Shown here piece by piece: positions 10,901-17,152 of a stretch of DNA of 64,000 bases. Position numbers and translations under genes: made by a program. This DNA comes from Comamonas composti DSM 21721. Its GTDB lineage: Bacteria; Pseudomonadota; Gammaproteobacteria; Burkholderiales; Burkholderiaceae_C. How positions within the stretch are numbered: position 1 is the stretch's first letter; each line of letters starts with the position of its first letter. The DNA is taken from assembly GCF_000429845.1 (NCBI RefSeq), contig NZ_AUCQ01000014.1:104232-168231 (forward strand), written 5' to 3'. The notes beneath the pieces are model-generated. The model was not told the DNA's origin. It did not search any database and worked only from the letters and a program-made list of their open reading frames with translations.

Positions 10901-10961
10901 CGCGCCTGAGATGTTCGGCGAGGCGCCCAATGCGCGCGTCAAGGTGCAGATGCCGAAATAG
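4932..10961 (+). CDS. Thioester-containing bacterial alpha-2-macroglobulin (large form)
   Basis: A 2009-residue periplasmic protease-trapping protein. A basic N-terminus and hydrophobic segment (LARWALGLALGSVALGVQA) form a Sec signal without a lipobox cysteine, so unlike E. coli YfhM it is not an obvious lipoprotein. Many beta-sandwich MG-type repeats follow, then the bait-region and A2M blocks (ELFDTLLLWNPQVVLDAQGKA, LNDSLTSFELVAVAD). The thioester motif CLEQ is intact at about residues 1513-1516 (WWARYPYSCLEQVTSKA), so covalent trapping is expected. The C-terminal domain follows (GATILGGGLGRD). I prefer the ATG at 4932 (AAGGGAAG upstream) over 4896. The usual partner gene, penicillin-binding protein 1C, is not adjacent. 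The gene stands alone between a divergent gene and a terminator. Confidence 0.92.
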   Translation: MNEHDKHMQADRGRRTHLLLARWALGLALGSVALGVQALSVRQFNPQGEVQKIEQVRIQFDAPAVRFGDPKAAAPVTLSCSDAAAAKGTGRWTGEREWVFDFDNILPPGMRCTAQLVPGYQSPSGEAIKGAASYQFQSGGPRVARVEPGGYSSVDEEQYFALRLTGPVTAASLQQNTWCTMEGLGERIPVRLIEGQERDALLKHRGWDKAASKNPQQYATLACNRRLTAGVEMKLVFGAGVATPGGVANRQNQVFEFRVREPFTAEFSCQRENAQAACLPIRPMRLTFSAPVPRKLAEGIRLSGGAAKIAPVIEGEYDEKLSEDSLVDSLSFAATMQADAKYRIELPPQFQDAAGRSLANAQMFPLDVATGAMPPLAKFAASPFGIVERYAEGPDGPALLPVTLRNVEAELSTQALDASQVRTRQAGSDADIIAWMHKVEDYNSFDIERKRAAREVKGQLPPVIDNMSREWVQTRMLSLLAGQSDVKTLQMPKPSKGDPRPFEVVGIPLNPGFHVVEIASPMLGQSLLDSSYGAKRSMYVRTTALVTNLAVHFKLGRESSAAWVTTLDKGQPVANARVQVSDCNGKALVSATTDANGVARIEGLSPDEPACQGVGWRQAAYFVSARAQGKDGQQELAFTWSNWYRGIEPWRFNLPTNSNPQRDEIAHTIFDRKLLRAGETVSMKHVMRTQTGVNQGGFALPELRPAQLVITHEGSGQKYTQPLNWRKTASGGMSAESSFDVPKAAKLGAYSVELRMADGRRSFDTGSFRVEEFRLPVLEGRVGPETKQPLVGVSSLPVQVQVNYVSGGAAANLPVRVSALVRNAWVQRADWDDYSFSAPRSAGDSTHSDDEEATAAQDSKVVADKLGVVLDGNGLGKLRIDNLPKLKEPRELLIEASYADPNGEIQTLSSTHMLWPSSVIAGVRAESWISTARKLQFQALALGVDGKPLAGVPVKVEAVSRITTTSRKRLVGGFYSYDNQTSLKSMGTVCSGTSDAAGLVQCEAQLSQPGEVELIVKATDKEGRDSLAATSVWVTRQGELWFGGEDHDRMDVLPEKRNYEPGETARFQVRMPFRYATALVSVEREGIVSTEVVQLNGQNPTVELKVQPEWGPNVYVSVMALRGRLREVPWYSFFTWGFKAPREWWTAFWHEGKEYIAPTALVDLSKPAYRLGVAEIRVGTKGHRIDVKLAADQASYQVRGKARVTVTATLPDGKPAAGAEVAFVAVDKALLELMPNDSWDLAGAMLRRRDWGVSTSTAQMEVIGRRHYGRKAVAAGGGGGRSPARELFDTLLLWNPQVVLDAQGKAQIEVPLNDSLTSFELVAVADYGVAMFGTGSTSIRTAQDLQIISGLPPLVREDDQFRAMITLRNTSAKAMKVQVTPRATLLELKPQTVDLPAGEAREVSWEVTAPAQLGQTRAEALLWEIAAHDVSAGQDGSKGASDSIKLSQRIVASVPLTVQQGTLMQVDGTVDLPVALPGDALPGRGGLRMSMAPKLADGLPGVRDWWARYPYSCLEQVTSKAVGMHDTALWESMMAKLPNYLDSDGLAAYFPLGGNNNQGGDTLTAHLLNLSALAQGVDKRFVLPAEQRQQMEDGLIAFVEGRIERRFWSPRKDLDMRKLAAIQALALTGRANPRMLDSITIAPNDWPTHTLIDWVALLKQMRELPQRDEKLAQAQHILRARLSYQGTRVGFSNEADDQWWWLMQSPDVNLARLMLVVMDDAEWKQDLPRMANGFISRQNKGAWRTTTANLWGTLALQRFSQVFEATPVTGTTGAALGNARAAVDWSQVARQRASDTEGAAHEASAFGASVAVGQLRNNSMFLPWSALGQERQGQLSVTQQGTGKPWLTLQSVAAVQLKEAFNSGYSITRTVKPVEQADKSLPAGQYSRGDVLRVTLEIQAKTDMTWVAVTDPVPTGATILGGGLGRDSAMASGGEKREGEGWLAFEERSFESYRAYYQYLPKGKSKLEYTLRLNNAGDFALPPTRVEALYAPEMFGEAPNARVKVQMPK

Positions 10962-11002
10962 GCCTGCACACCCTGCCTGGATGCTGACCTGGGCAGAAAT
11001 TC

Positions 11003-11040
11003 AAAAAAGCCCCTGGAGCTTGCGGCACCAGGGGTTTTTT
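11003..11040. terminator. Bidirectional rho-independent terminator
   Basis: An A-run, a GC-rich stem (CCCCTGG pairing with CCAGGGG) and a T6 run form a symmetrical hairpin between the alpha-2-macroglobulin gene and the convergent ABC transporter gene. It can end transcription from both sides. Confidence 0.88.
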
Positions 11041-11115
11041 CATGCCCCCGCAAGCAACCGAATCGGTTCAGAAACCATGTGCTTGAAGACAGGCCATCAG
11101 CGGCCCTGCGTGGAG

Positions 11116-12858
11116 TCAGGCAATGCGCCAGCCCTTGGCCGTATGGCGTTGCTGTAGGAAGTGCGTGTACAGGCCGCTACGGGCCTTGAGCTCGGCATGC
11201 GTGCCCTGCTCGGCAGCCTTGCCGTGTTCGAGCACCACGATCTGGTCGGCCATGGCAATCGTGGACAGCTGGTGTGCAATCACGATCAGCGTGCGCTTGC
11301 CATGCAGCCGGGCCAGGGTCTCGGTGATCGCGGCCTGGTTTTCGGCGTCCAGCGCGGCCGTGGCCTCGTCCACGAGCAAGATGGGCGCGTCCTTGAGCAG
11401 TGCCCGGGCAATCGAGATGCGCTGGCGCTCGCCGCCCGACAGGCGTGCACCGCCTTCCCCCACGGGAGTTGCAAGACCCTGGGGCAGGCGCTCGATGATT
11501 TCGCCGACACCCGACAGACGTGCCGCCTCCATCACCTCCTCGTCGCTGGCGCCGGGCTTGCCCAGGCGGATGTTGTCGGCAATGCTGCCCTGGAACAGGT
11601 AGGTGTCCTGAAAGATCTGGCTGATCTGTGCGGACAGCTGCTGGCCCGACATGTCGCGCACGTCCACGCCGCCAATCATGACGCTGCCGCCGCTGACGTC
11701 GAAAAAGCGCGCGATCAGGCGCATCAAGCTGGTCTTGCCCGAGCCCGAGGAGCCGACCAGGGCCGTCATCGTGCCTGGGGCTGCGTGCAGGCTGACACCG
11801 CGCAGCACGTTGTCCTGGTCTTCGGCGTAGCGGAAGACGACTTCGCGCAGCGTCACCGATGCATCTTGCGGAGTACGGGACTGGGCGGGCTCGGGCAGCG
11901 GCGCGATGGCAAAGATGTCGCGCACTGCATCGAGCTGGCCGCGTGCACCGCGCAGTGCTTCGCCATAGCCTGCGACATCCAGCAGCGGATCGACGAAACG
12001 GTTCACGAGCATCAGCGACACGATCACCGCAATCACCTCCTGCTGCTGCAGGCCGGTCTGCGAAAGCGTGCCCAGCCACAGCCCGGCAGCAATCATCAGG
12101 GCTGCAAAAACCGCTTGCACCACCCATGCATTGAGCACGATGGAGAGCGCCGAGGCATACATGAGGAGCGAGCCGGAATCGCGCTGCTGCGCGATGGCGC
12201 GCTCCAGAAAGCCGGTGCTGGCACCGCCGCCATTGAAGGCGCGCAAGACCGACTGCGCCTGCGCGAACTCGACCATGCGCTGGCTGGTCAGGGCCGAGTG
12301 GTGCTGAAAGGCCTCATCCGCACTGCGGCCCAGGCGCGCGGCCAGCACGAAGATCGCGGCCAGAACGGGCAGGGCGGCGAGGGCAATCAGGCCCATCTGC
12401 AGATTCAGGCCCAACAGCGCGACCACCATGATGACCGGCGCCACCAGGCCGCCGATCACGGGCGTGAACAAATGGGCCGGCAGCTGGGCCACTTCCATCA
12501 TGCCGTGCGAGATCAGGTGGCTCAGGCGTGCGGTGTTGTCGGGCGTGAACCAGCCCACGGGCAGCGTGGCCACATGGTCACCGATGCGGTGGCGGGCCGA
12601 TTGCAGCAAGGCCACGCCCACGCCCATGCCGGCGCGTTCGACGCGCCGGCGCAAGGCCCAGCACAGCAGCACGCCCGCGACCAGCGCCACCAGCCATTGG
12701 GCCGCGAGGACGGTTTCGCCGCCGAGCAGATGGCTGACCACGGGGATCAGCGCGGTAATGGTGAGGCCGCTGAGCACTCCATAGATGGCGGCCATGCACA
12801 GATAGCGGCGGAACACGGGGGCCTGGTCGCCCAGCAGTTGCATCAAGGTTTTCAGCAT
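11116..12858 (-). CDS. Fused ABC transporter (permease + ATPase), YbtQ/IrtB-like half-transporter
   Basis: A 580-residue half-transporter of the exporter fold, placed with a partner gene in the arrangement typical of siderophore-iron import (Yersinia YbtPQ, mycobacterial IrtAB). Residues 15-300 hold about six membrane helices. The ATPase domain follows, with Walker A GSSGSGKTS, the Q-loop, signature LSGGERQRISIARAL, Walker B ILLVDEATAALD and the switch histidine in IVIAHQLST. Its start overlaps the end of the preceding ABC gene by 7 bases, implying translational coupling and a heterodimer. It lies third in a Fur-controlled unit. Direction of transport and substrate are inferred from the family and the Fur box only; drug export remains possible. 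Confidence 0.85.
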   Translation of the reverse strand: MLKTLMQLLGDQAPVFRRYLCMAAIYGVLSGLTITALIPVVSHLLGGETVLAAQWLVALVAGVLLCWALRRRVERAGMGVGVALLQSARHRIGDHVATLPVGWFTPDNTARLSHLISHGMMEVAQLPAHLFTPVIGGLVAPVIMVVALLGLNLQMGLIALAALPVLAAIFVLAARLGRSADEAFQHHSALTSQRMVEFAQAQSVLRAFNGGGASTGFLERAIAQQRDSGSLLMYASALSIVLNAWVVQAVFAALMIAAGLWLGTLSQTGLQQQEVIAVIVSLMLVNRFVDPLLDVAGYGEALRGARGQLDAVRDIFAIAPLPEPAQSRTPQDASVTLREVVFRYAEDQDNVLRGVSLHAAPGTMTALVGSSGSGKTSLMRLIARFFDVSGGSVMIGGVDVRDMSGQQLSAQISQIFQDTYLFQGSIADNIRLGKPGASDEEVMEAARLSGVGEIIERLPQGLATPVGEGGARLSGGERQRISIARALLKDAPILLVDEATAALDAENQAAITETLARLHGKRTLIVIAHQLSTIAMADQIVVLEHGKAAEQGTHAELKARSGLYTHFLQQRHTAKGWRIA

Positions 12859-14681
12859 GGCTGCTCCATTTCAGATCGGGTGTCGGCTTGGGAGCCGGAA
12901 AGGCCTGCCATGGCCCACAGGCGCGCGTAGCGGCCGTTCCTGGCAAGCAGCTCGCCGTGGCGGCCCTGCTCGCAGATGCTGCCGTTTTCCATCACGAGGA
13001 TGTTGTCGGCATGCATGACGGTGTCCAGCCGGTGGGCGATGACCATCAGGGTGCGGCCCTGGGCAAAGCGCGAGAGCGCGTCCTGGATCGCGACTTCGTT
13101 GTCGGCATCGGCGGCGGCCGTGGCTTCGTCCAGCACCAGCACCGGGGGATCGAGCAGCACGGCGCGCGCAATGCTCACGCGCTGCTGCTCGCCGCCGGAC
13201 AGCAGTGCGTCCTCGCCGATCACCGAGTCATAGCCTCGCGGCAGGGCCAGGATGCGCTCATGAATGCTCGCCGCGCGTGCGGCTTCCTCGATCTCCTGCT
13301 GGCTGGCGCCAGGGCGGCCGAGCGCGATGTTCTCGCGCACGCTGGCATGGATCAGGCGTACTTCCTGCAGCACAAAGCCGATGCGCCGGTACAGCTCGGT
13401 GCTGTCCATGTCGCGCAAGTCCACACCGCCCAGCGTGATGCGGCCTTGGCTGGGGTCGAAGAAGCGCAGCATCAGCCGCGCCAGCGTGGACTTGCCGGCG
13501 CCGGACGAGCCCACGACGGCAGTCACGGTGCCGGGCCTGAGCACAAAGTTCAGGCCCGAGAGCACCTGGTTCTGCGCGTTGTATGCATAGTCCACGTCCT
13601 GCACGCGGATCTCGGCGCCCTGGGGCGTGCGGTATTGCGCAGGCTGCTCCAGCACCGGAGTCTCCAGCAACGCCTGCACGCGCAGGGCCGCGCCTGTCGC
13701 ATTGCGCAGACCATGGGTGATGAAGCCCATGAGCAGCATGGAGGCAGAGATGCCCGGCGCGACCAGCGCAAACGGCAGCACGTCCACCGGCGCCATCCAG
13801 CCCATGTGCACGAACCAGGTGCCGGCGACGAGCACCACGCCCAGCACGGCCACGGGGGCGACGATGGCATTCGCATTCGCCACGGAGCCGATCAGCGGCC
13901 GGGTAAAGCCCAGGAAGTCCTGGATGAACGCATCGATGGCCGCGCGATAACTGCCATGGGCCTTGCCGCTGGCGCCAAAGGCCTTGACCACGGGAATGCC
14001 GTTGATGAACTCCACCACGGCATTGCTGATGCGTGCCTGGCCTGCGACAAAGCTGTGCATGCTGGCTTCGCTGGCCTTCATGGCGCGGCCGAAGATCACG
14101 AAGAACAGCGCAAACGGCAGCATGCAGATCAGGGCCATGCGCCAGTCCATGGCAAACAGGTAGAGCACCGAGATCAGCATCGCGCCTATCGTGCGGCCCT
14201 TGGTGGTGTAGAAGTGCGCGGTCAGGTCGTGCAAGGTGTTGATGTCGTCCTGCATGGCCTGCTTGACCTCGCCCGAGGCGCGCGAGGTGAACCAGCCCAG
14301 CGGCACTTGCGCCAGGCGGCGCGTGGCCGCCACGCGCAGATGGTGGGTGATGAAGTTGTCGGCCTTGTGGGCCAGGATCTCGGCTGCCGAGAGCAGGGCC
14401 ATGCCCGCAAAAAGGCTGACGATGCAGACGACGACCGTGGCCCATATCTGCGCCTGCGTAAGCGCCGCAGCCGAGGCAGCGCCGCCCCCGGCATCGTCCA
14501 GGGCCAGCCTCGCGATATGGGCGATTCCGGCCAGGGGAACCAGGGTCAGCATGGACCCCAGGGCTGCGAGGACGCCGGCAGTCTTGAGCCGGCCGCTGAT
14601 GGGCGCCAGCAGCAGGGCAATCGGGTCTGCGGCCGGGGGCGATTTGGATGGCTGCTTCTGCGCAGCATCATTGGTACTCAT
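12852..14681 (-). CDS. Fused ABC transporter (permease + ATPase), YbtP/IrtA-like half-transporter
   Basis: A 609-residue partner of the following ABC gene. A Pro/Ser-rich N-terminus is followed by six predicted helices (residues 35-320). The nucleotide-binding domain has Walker A GSSGAGKSTLARL, signature LSGGEQQRVSIARAV, Walker B VLVLDEATAAAD and the H-loop MVIAHRLDT. Its start codon lies 14 bases inside the end of the upstream AraC gene, so regulator and transporter form one operon. By family it should move a ferric siderophore or similar chelate across the inner membrane. No outer-membrane receptor gene accompanies this cassette, unlike the second ABC pair at 29-33 kb. Confidence 0.85.
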   Translation of the reverse strand: MSTNDAAQKQPSKSPPAADPIALLLAPISGRLKTAGVLAALGSMLTLVPLAGIAHIARLALDDAGGGAASAAALTQAQIWATVVVCIVSLFAGMALLSAAEILAHKADNFITHHLRVAATRRLAQVPLGWFTSRASGEVKQAMQDDINTLHDLTAHFYTTKGRTIGAMLISVLYLFAMDWRMALICMLPFALFFVIFGRAMKASEASMHSFVAGQARISNAVVEFINGIPVVKAFGASGKAHGSYRAAIDAFIQDFLGFTRPLIGSVANANAIVAPVAVLGVVLVAGTWFVHMGWMAPVDVLPFALVAPGISASMLLMGFITHGLRNATGAALRVQALLETPVLEQPAQYRTPQGAEIRVQDVDYAYNAQNQVLSGLNFVLRPGTVTAVVGSSGAGKSTLARLMLRFFDPSQGRITLGGVDLRDMDSTELYRRIGFVLQEVRLIHASVRENIALGRPGASQQEIEEAARAASIHERILALPRGYDSVIGEDALLSGGEQQRVSIARAVLLDPPVLVLDEATAAADADNEVAIQDALSRFAQGRTLMVIAHRLDTVMHADNILVMENGSICEQGRHGELLARNGRYARLWAMAGLSGSQADTRSEMEQPC

Positions 14682-15510
14682 AAAAACTCCTGGATGGCAT
14701 GTTCAAAGGTGCGTGAATGCCTGCGCTACGCTCCATGAGAAAGCGTTTTGGGGGTGCTCCGACCGTTTTGCGGAACATGGTGACAAAGGCGCCGGGGCTT
14801 TCGTAGCCCAGCGCATCCGAGATGGACTGGATGGAGCGACCCTGGGCGAGCAGCGGCAAGGCCGTGACCACGTGCATCTGCCGGCGCCACTTGTGAACGC
14901 TGAGGCGGGTCTCGGCCAGGAACAGGCGCGACATGTTGCGTTCGCTCATGCCGATGCGCCGCGCCCATTCGTCCAGCGTGCTGCGCCCCGCTGGCTCTTG
15001 CAGCATGGCGTCGGCGAGCCTGCGCAGGCGTGCGTCGCGCGGCATGGGCAGGTGCAGGGGCTCGGTGGGCGCGGCGATCAGCTCGTCGAGCAGAACGTCG
15101 AGCAGGCGCTGTTCGGGACTGTCGGGCGCGTAGTTCTCGGGCAGGACCGCAATGCGCTCCAGCAAGGCGCGCAGAAAAGGGGAGACCGACAAAATGCTGC
15201 ATGTGCACGGCAGTCCGGCTGGGGCATCGGTTTCGACAAAGGCCACGAAGCCGCTCGGATGGCCGCTGCTTCTGGCGCGGTGCACCATGCCGGCGGGAAT
15301 CCACACCGCTCCCTGCGGCGGAACCACCCACAGCCCGGCCTGGGCTTCCAGCGTGATCAGGCCTGTGTCGGCAAACAGCAGTTGCGACTTGCGGTGGCTG
15401 TGAAACGGCAGCTCCCAGCTCTCGGTCACCGCACCCAGCCCGAGCACGGCCACGGGCTGGGCGATGCGGTCCGGGTAGGCCGGGTCGGGCAAGGCCGCGT
15501 GCAGCGTCAT
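14668..15510 (-). CDS. AraC-family transcriptional regulator with cupin sensor domain
   Basis: A 280-residue regulator. An N-terminal cupin-type sensor (WELPFHSHRKSQLLFADTGLITLEAQAGLWVVPPQGAVWIPAGMVHRARSS region) is followed by a C-terminal double helix-turn-helix (LDEWARRIGMSERNMSRLF and SIQSISDALGYESPGAFVTMFRKTVGAPPKRF). The frame is open back to 15675, but a Fur box at 15615-15633 would then be inside the gene. Sequence resembling the family begins at MTLHAALPDPAYPDR, so I choose ATG 15510. That ATG has no Shine-Dalgarno of its own and overlaps the stop of a short leader ORF, suggesting coupled translation. It likely controls the two ABC genes co-transcribed with it. Confidence 0.82.
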   Translation of the reverse strand: MTLHAALPDPAYPDRIAQPVAVLGLGAVTESWELPFHSHRKSQLLFADTGLITLEAQAGLWVVPPQGAVWIPAGMVHRARSSGHPSGFVAFVETDAPAGLPCTCSILSVSPFLRALLERIAVLPENYAPDSPEQRLLDVLLDELIAAPTEPLHLPMPRDARLRRLADAMLQEPAGRSTLDEWARRIGMSERNMSRLFLAETRLSVHKWRRQMHVVTALPLLAQGRSIQSISDALGYESPGAFVTMFRKTVGAPPKRFLMERSAGIHAPLNMPSRSFYEYQ

Positions 15511-15584
15511 GGCTGCGGCAGGGCCTGGCCGCCCTGCATTCTGGGGATGGTGGAGAGGGGTGATTCTGTTGCGTCGATTTTCAT
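15507..15584 (-). CDS. Putative 25-residue leader ORF translationally coupled to the AraC gene
   Basis: An ATG at 15584 preceded by GGGGGA at good spacing opens a 25-codon frame (MKIDATESPLSTIPRMQGGQ and five more residues). Its TGA overlaps the AraC start as ATGA. The leader sits downstream of the Fur box and supplies the ribosome-binding site the AraC start lacks. No known family; the peptide itself may matter less than the act of translating it. It could also be chance in GC-rich DNA. Confidence 0.4.
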   Translation of the reverse strand: MKIDATESPLSTIPRMQGGQALPQP

Positions 15585-15614
15585 GAAACGTCCCCCATGC
15601 GGCGAGCACAGGGT

Positions 15615-15633
15615 TTAAATGAGAATCGTTATC
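15615..15633. promoter_or_regulatory. Fur box upstream of AraC-ABC cassette
   Basis: TTAAATGAGAATCGTTATC matches the 19-base Fur consensus GATAATGATAATCATTATC at 14 positions. It lies just upstream of the leader ORF and AraC gene, so the whole unit should be repressed by Fur when iron is plentiful. Confidence 0.78.
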
Positions 15634-15744
15634 GTATTCATCGATGGCTGCGGCATCAATGGGCAATCCGGACAATTAATTGTGCAATCCGGCCATCAAG
15701 CCGTGAGGTGCGGCGCCTTGCAGGTTTTAGCTGCATAGAAAAGA

Positions 15745-15824
15745 GGAGCTGCCAGCGCTTGCCTAGAGGACATTTCAGATAGAAAACCTATTGAAATGCC
15801 CATCTATCAAGCGCTGGCAGCTCC
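15745..15824. repeat. Long inverted repeat of the AGCTGCCAGCGCTTG family
   Basis: GGAGCTGCCAGCGCTTG (15745-15761) and its exact complement (15808-15824) flank an inner smaller hairpin (CATTTCA/TGAAATG). It lies between the AraC cassette and the decayed GH3 gene. Related copies are at 19386, 29059, 36433, 40456 and 58485. Confidence 0.85.
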
Positions 15825-15912
15825 TGTTTTGACCACCGCTCCTCCGAAGGGGAGGGCTTTGAGAGGCGATGCATTCTGATGCCGGTGTCCAGCCAGCCCC
15901 GGCCTCAGGGCT

Positions 15913-16938
15913 TTAGCTCGCGGGGCAGTCCAGCAAATGCTCGGCAGCCGCGCCGAGCTGTACCTGGTGGATGGACAGCTGCAGGCCTGGGGCGGAGCGG
16001 ATGCCCAGCGGGACTTCCAGCCGCTTCAGATCGGCCCCTCTGCGAAAGCATTTCAGGGGGATGGCCACCGTCATCCATTGCTGCTGCGGCAGGCCTTGCA
16101 GCCAGGAGCCGATCTGCAGCTCACTACGCCCGCCTGCGCTTGCGGCATAGGCCACCACATGGCCCTGGCTGGGCAGTGCATCGATGCGCAAGGTGGCGGT
16201 CAGCAGCAGGTCGCCATTCGCCTGGCGGTCAAAGTCCCTGGGCTGCTTGGCACGTAGCTCCCAGGCGCCCGGCTGCTGGCCGCTCCAGGTGAGCCGGCGC
16301 GCATCCTCCTGCATCTTGTAGTCCAGTGCGCTCAGCGTCACGCTGCCGTCCGGGGTCCGGGCCGGCGCCAGACTGGCATCCACGGCCGCACCCTGGCTGT
16401 CGAGCAATCTGGACTGGATGCCTGTAAACGCCACGCCACGCTGGAAAAACACATCCTCCGGCTGTGCCGTTCCCGAAATGCCCGACTGTTCGGACAGAGG
16501 CGCCAAAGTGCATGCGCCCCTTGAGCACATCGGTGAGCAGGGGCTTGTAAGCATGCATCTTGAGGCCGTTGAAGCTGCTGTAGGAGGCCATGACCGACTG
16601 CGCCCCGGCTGCAATGCCGCTCACATAGCCGGCTGCATGGATGTCGCGCAAGGTGGCTTCGGAGCTGCGTGTATCGCCCTGGTCGCGGCCCTCGAAGGTG
16701 CCGCCGTCCCCCACAAAATGCTTGATCGAGGCCATGATCCGGTCATCACCGAGAAAGCCGGGCTCGCCGGCCTTGCCCTGCAGGCCTTCGACCATGGCGC
16801 GTGCATATTCGGCCACCAGCTCGGGCCGTTCCGCATAGCCTTCATAGCTGCGTCCCCAGCGCATGTCACGCGGTACGGTGACCGTGGGCGCAAACGCCCA
16901 CTCCATGCCCGTGACGTGCGTCTCCAGGGCCGTGACCG
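15913..16938 (-). pseudogene. Decayed GH3-family beta-glucosidase (ExoP type)
   Basis: Two GH3 pieces lie in different frames. The upstream piece (about 16938-16500) reads HVTGMEWAFAPTVTVPRDMRWGRSYEGY, then KHFVGDGGTFEGRDQGDT and LLTDVLKGRM, a clear match to the GH3 N-terminal domain. The downstream piece (about 16500-15913) reads as the C-terminal beta-sandwich of ExoP-like enzymes (ending WMTVAIPLKCFRRGADLKRLEVPLG). Between them the nucleophile region and the second domain are missing and the frame shifts, near 16497. The 5' end with signal peptide is also gone, replaced by a mobile-element half at 16939-17071. The gene cannot make an active enzyme. Confidence 0.82.
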
Positions 16939-17071
16939 AAGGGTTGGAGCGAAATCGGGCGATTTCTTCGCGCTGTGGCTTGCTTGCACCCCGGTGCAAG
17001 CTGCGCCCCATCGCTTTGAACTCATCCCGATTGCGCTCCAACGCGGCAGCGTAGAGATCGTAAACACGTTC
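16939..17071. mobile_element. Right half of a miniature inverted-repeat element (copy A)
   Basis: This 133-base block aligns without gaps to the right half of the element at 51872-52138, with only a handful of mismatches, and ends in the same terminal GAGATCGTAAACACGTTC. The left half is missing; its place is taken by GH3 sequence. The block is itself a fold-back (GTTGGAGC...GCTCCAAC with an inner CTTGCACC/GGTGCAAG). Confidence 0.82.
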
Positions 17072-17152
17072 TTACAGCTGATCACATTGATTTCAGATGC
17101 GCGGATTTCTCACCGCGGTCAGGGCTTGCCCGGCGCCTTGTGGCGGGGCTGC

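Noticed and set aside
12888..14738. Long open frame antisense to the first ABC gene, and similar ones at 11161-12930, 16418-18649, 29138-31504 and 30919-32892
   Set aside because: All are low-complexity shadows of genes with intact Walker and other motifs on the other strand.
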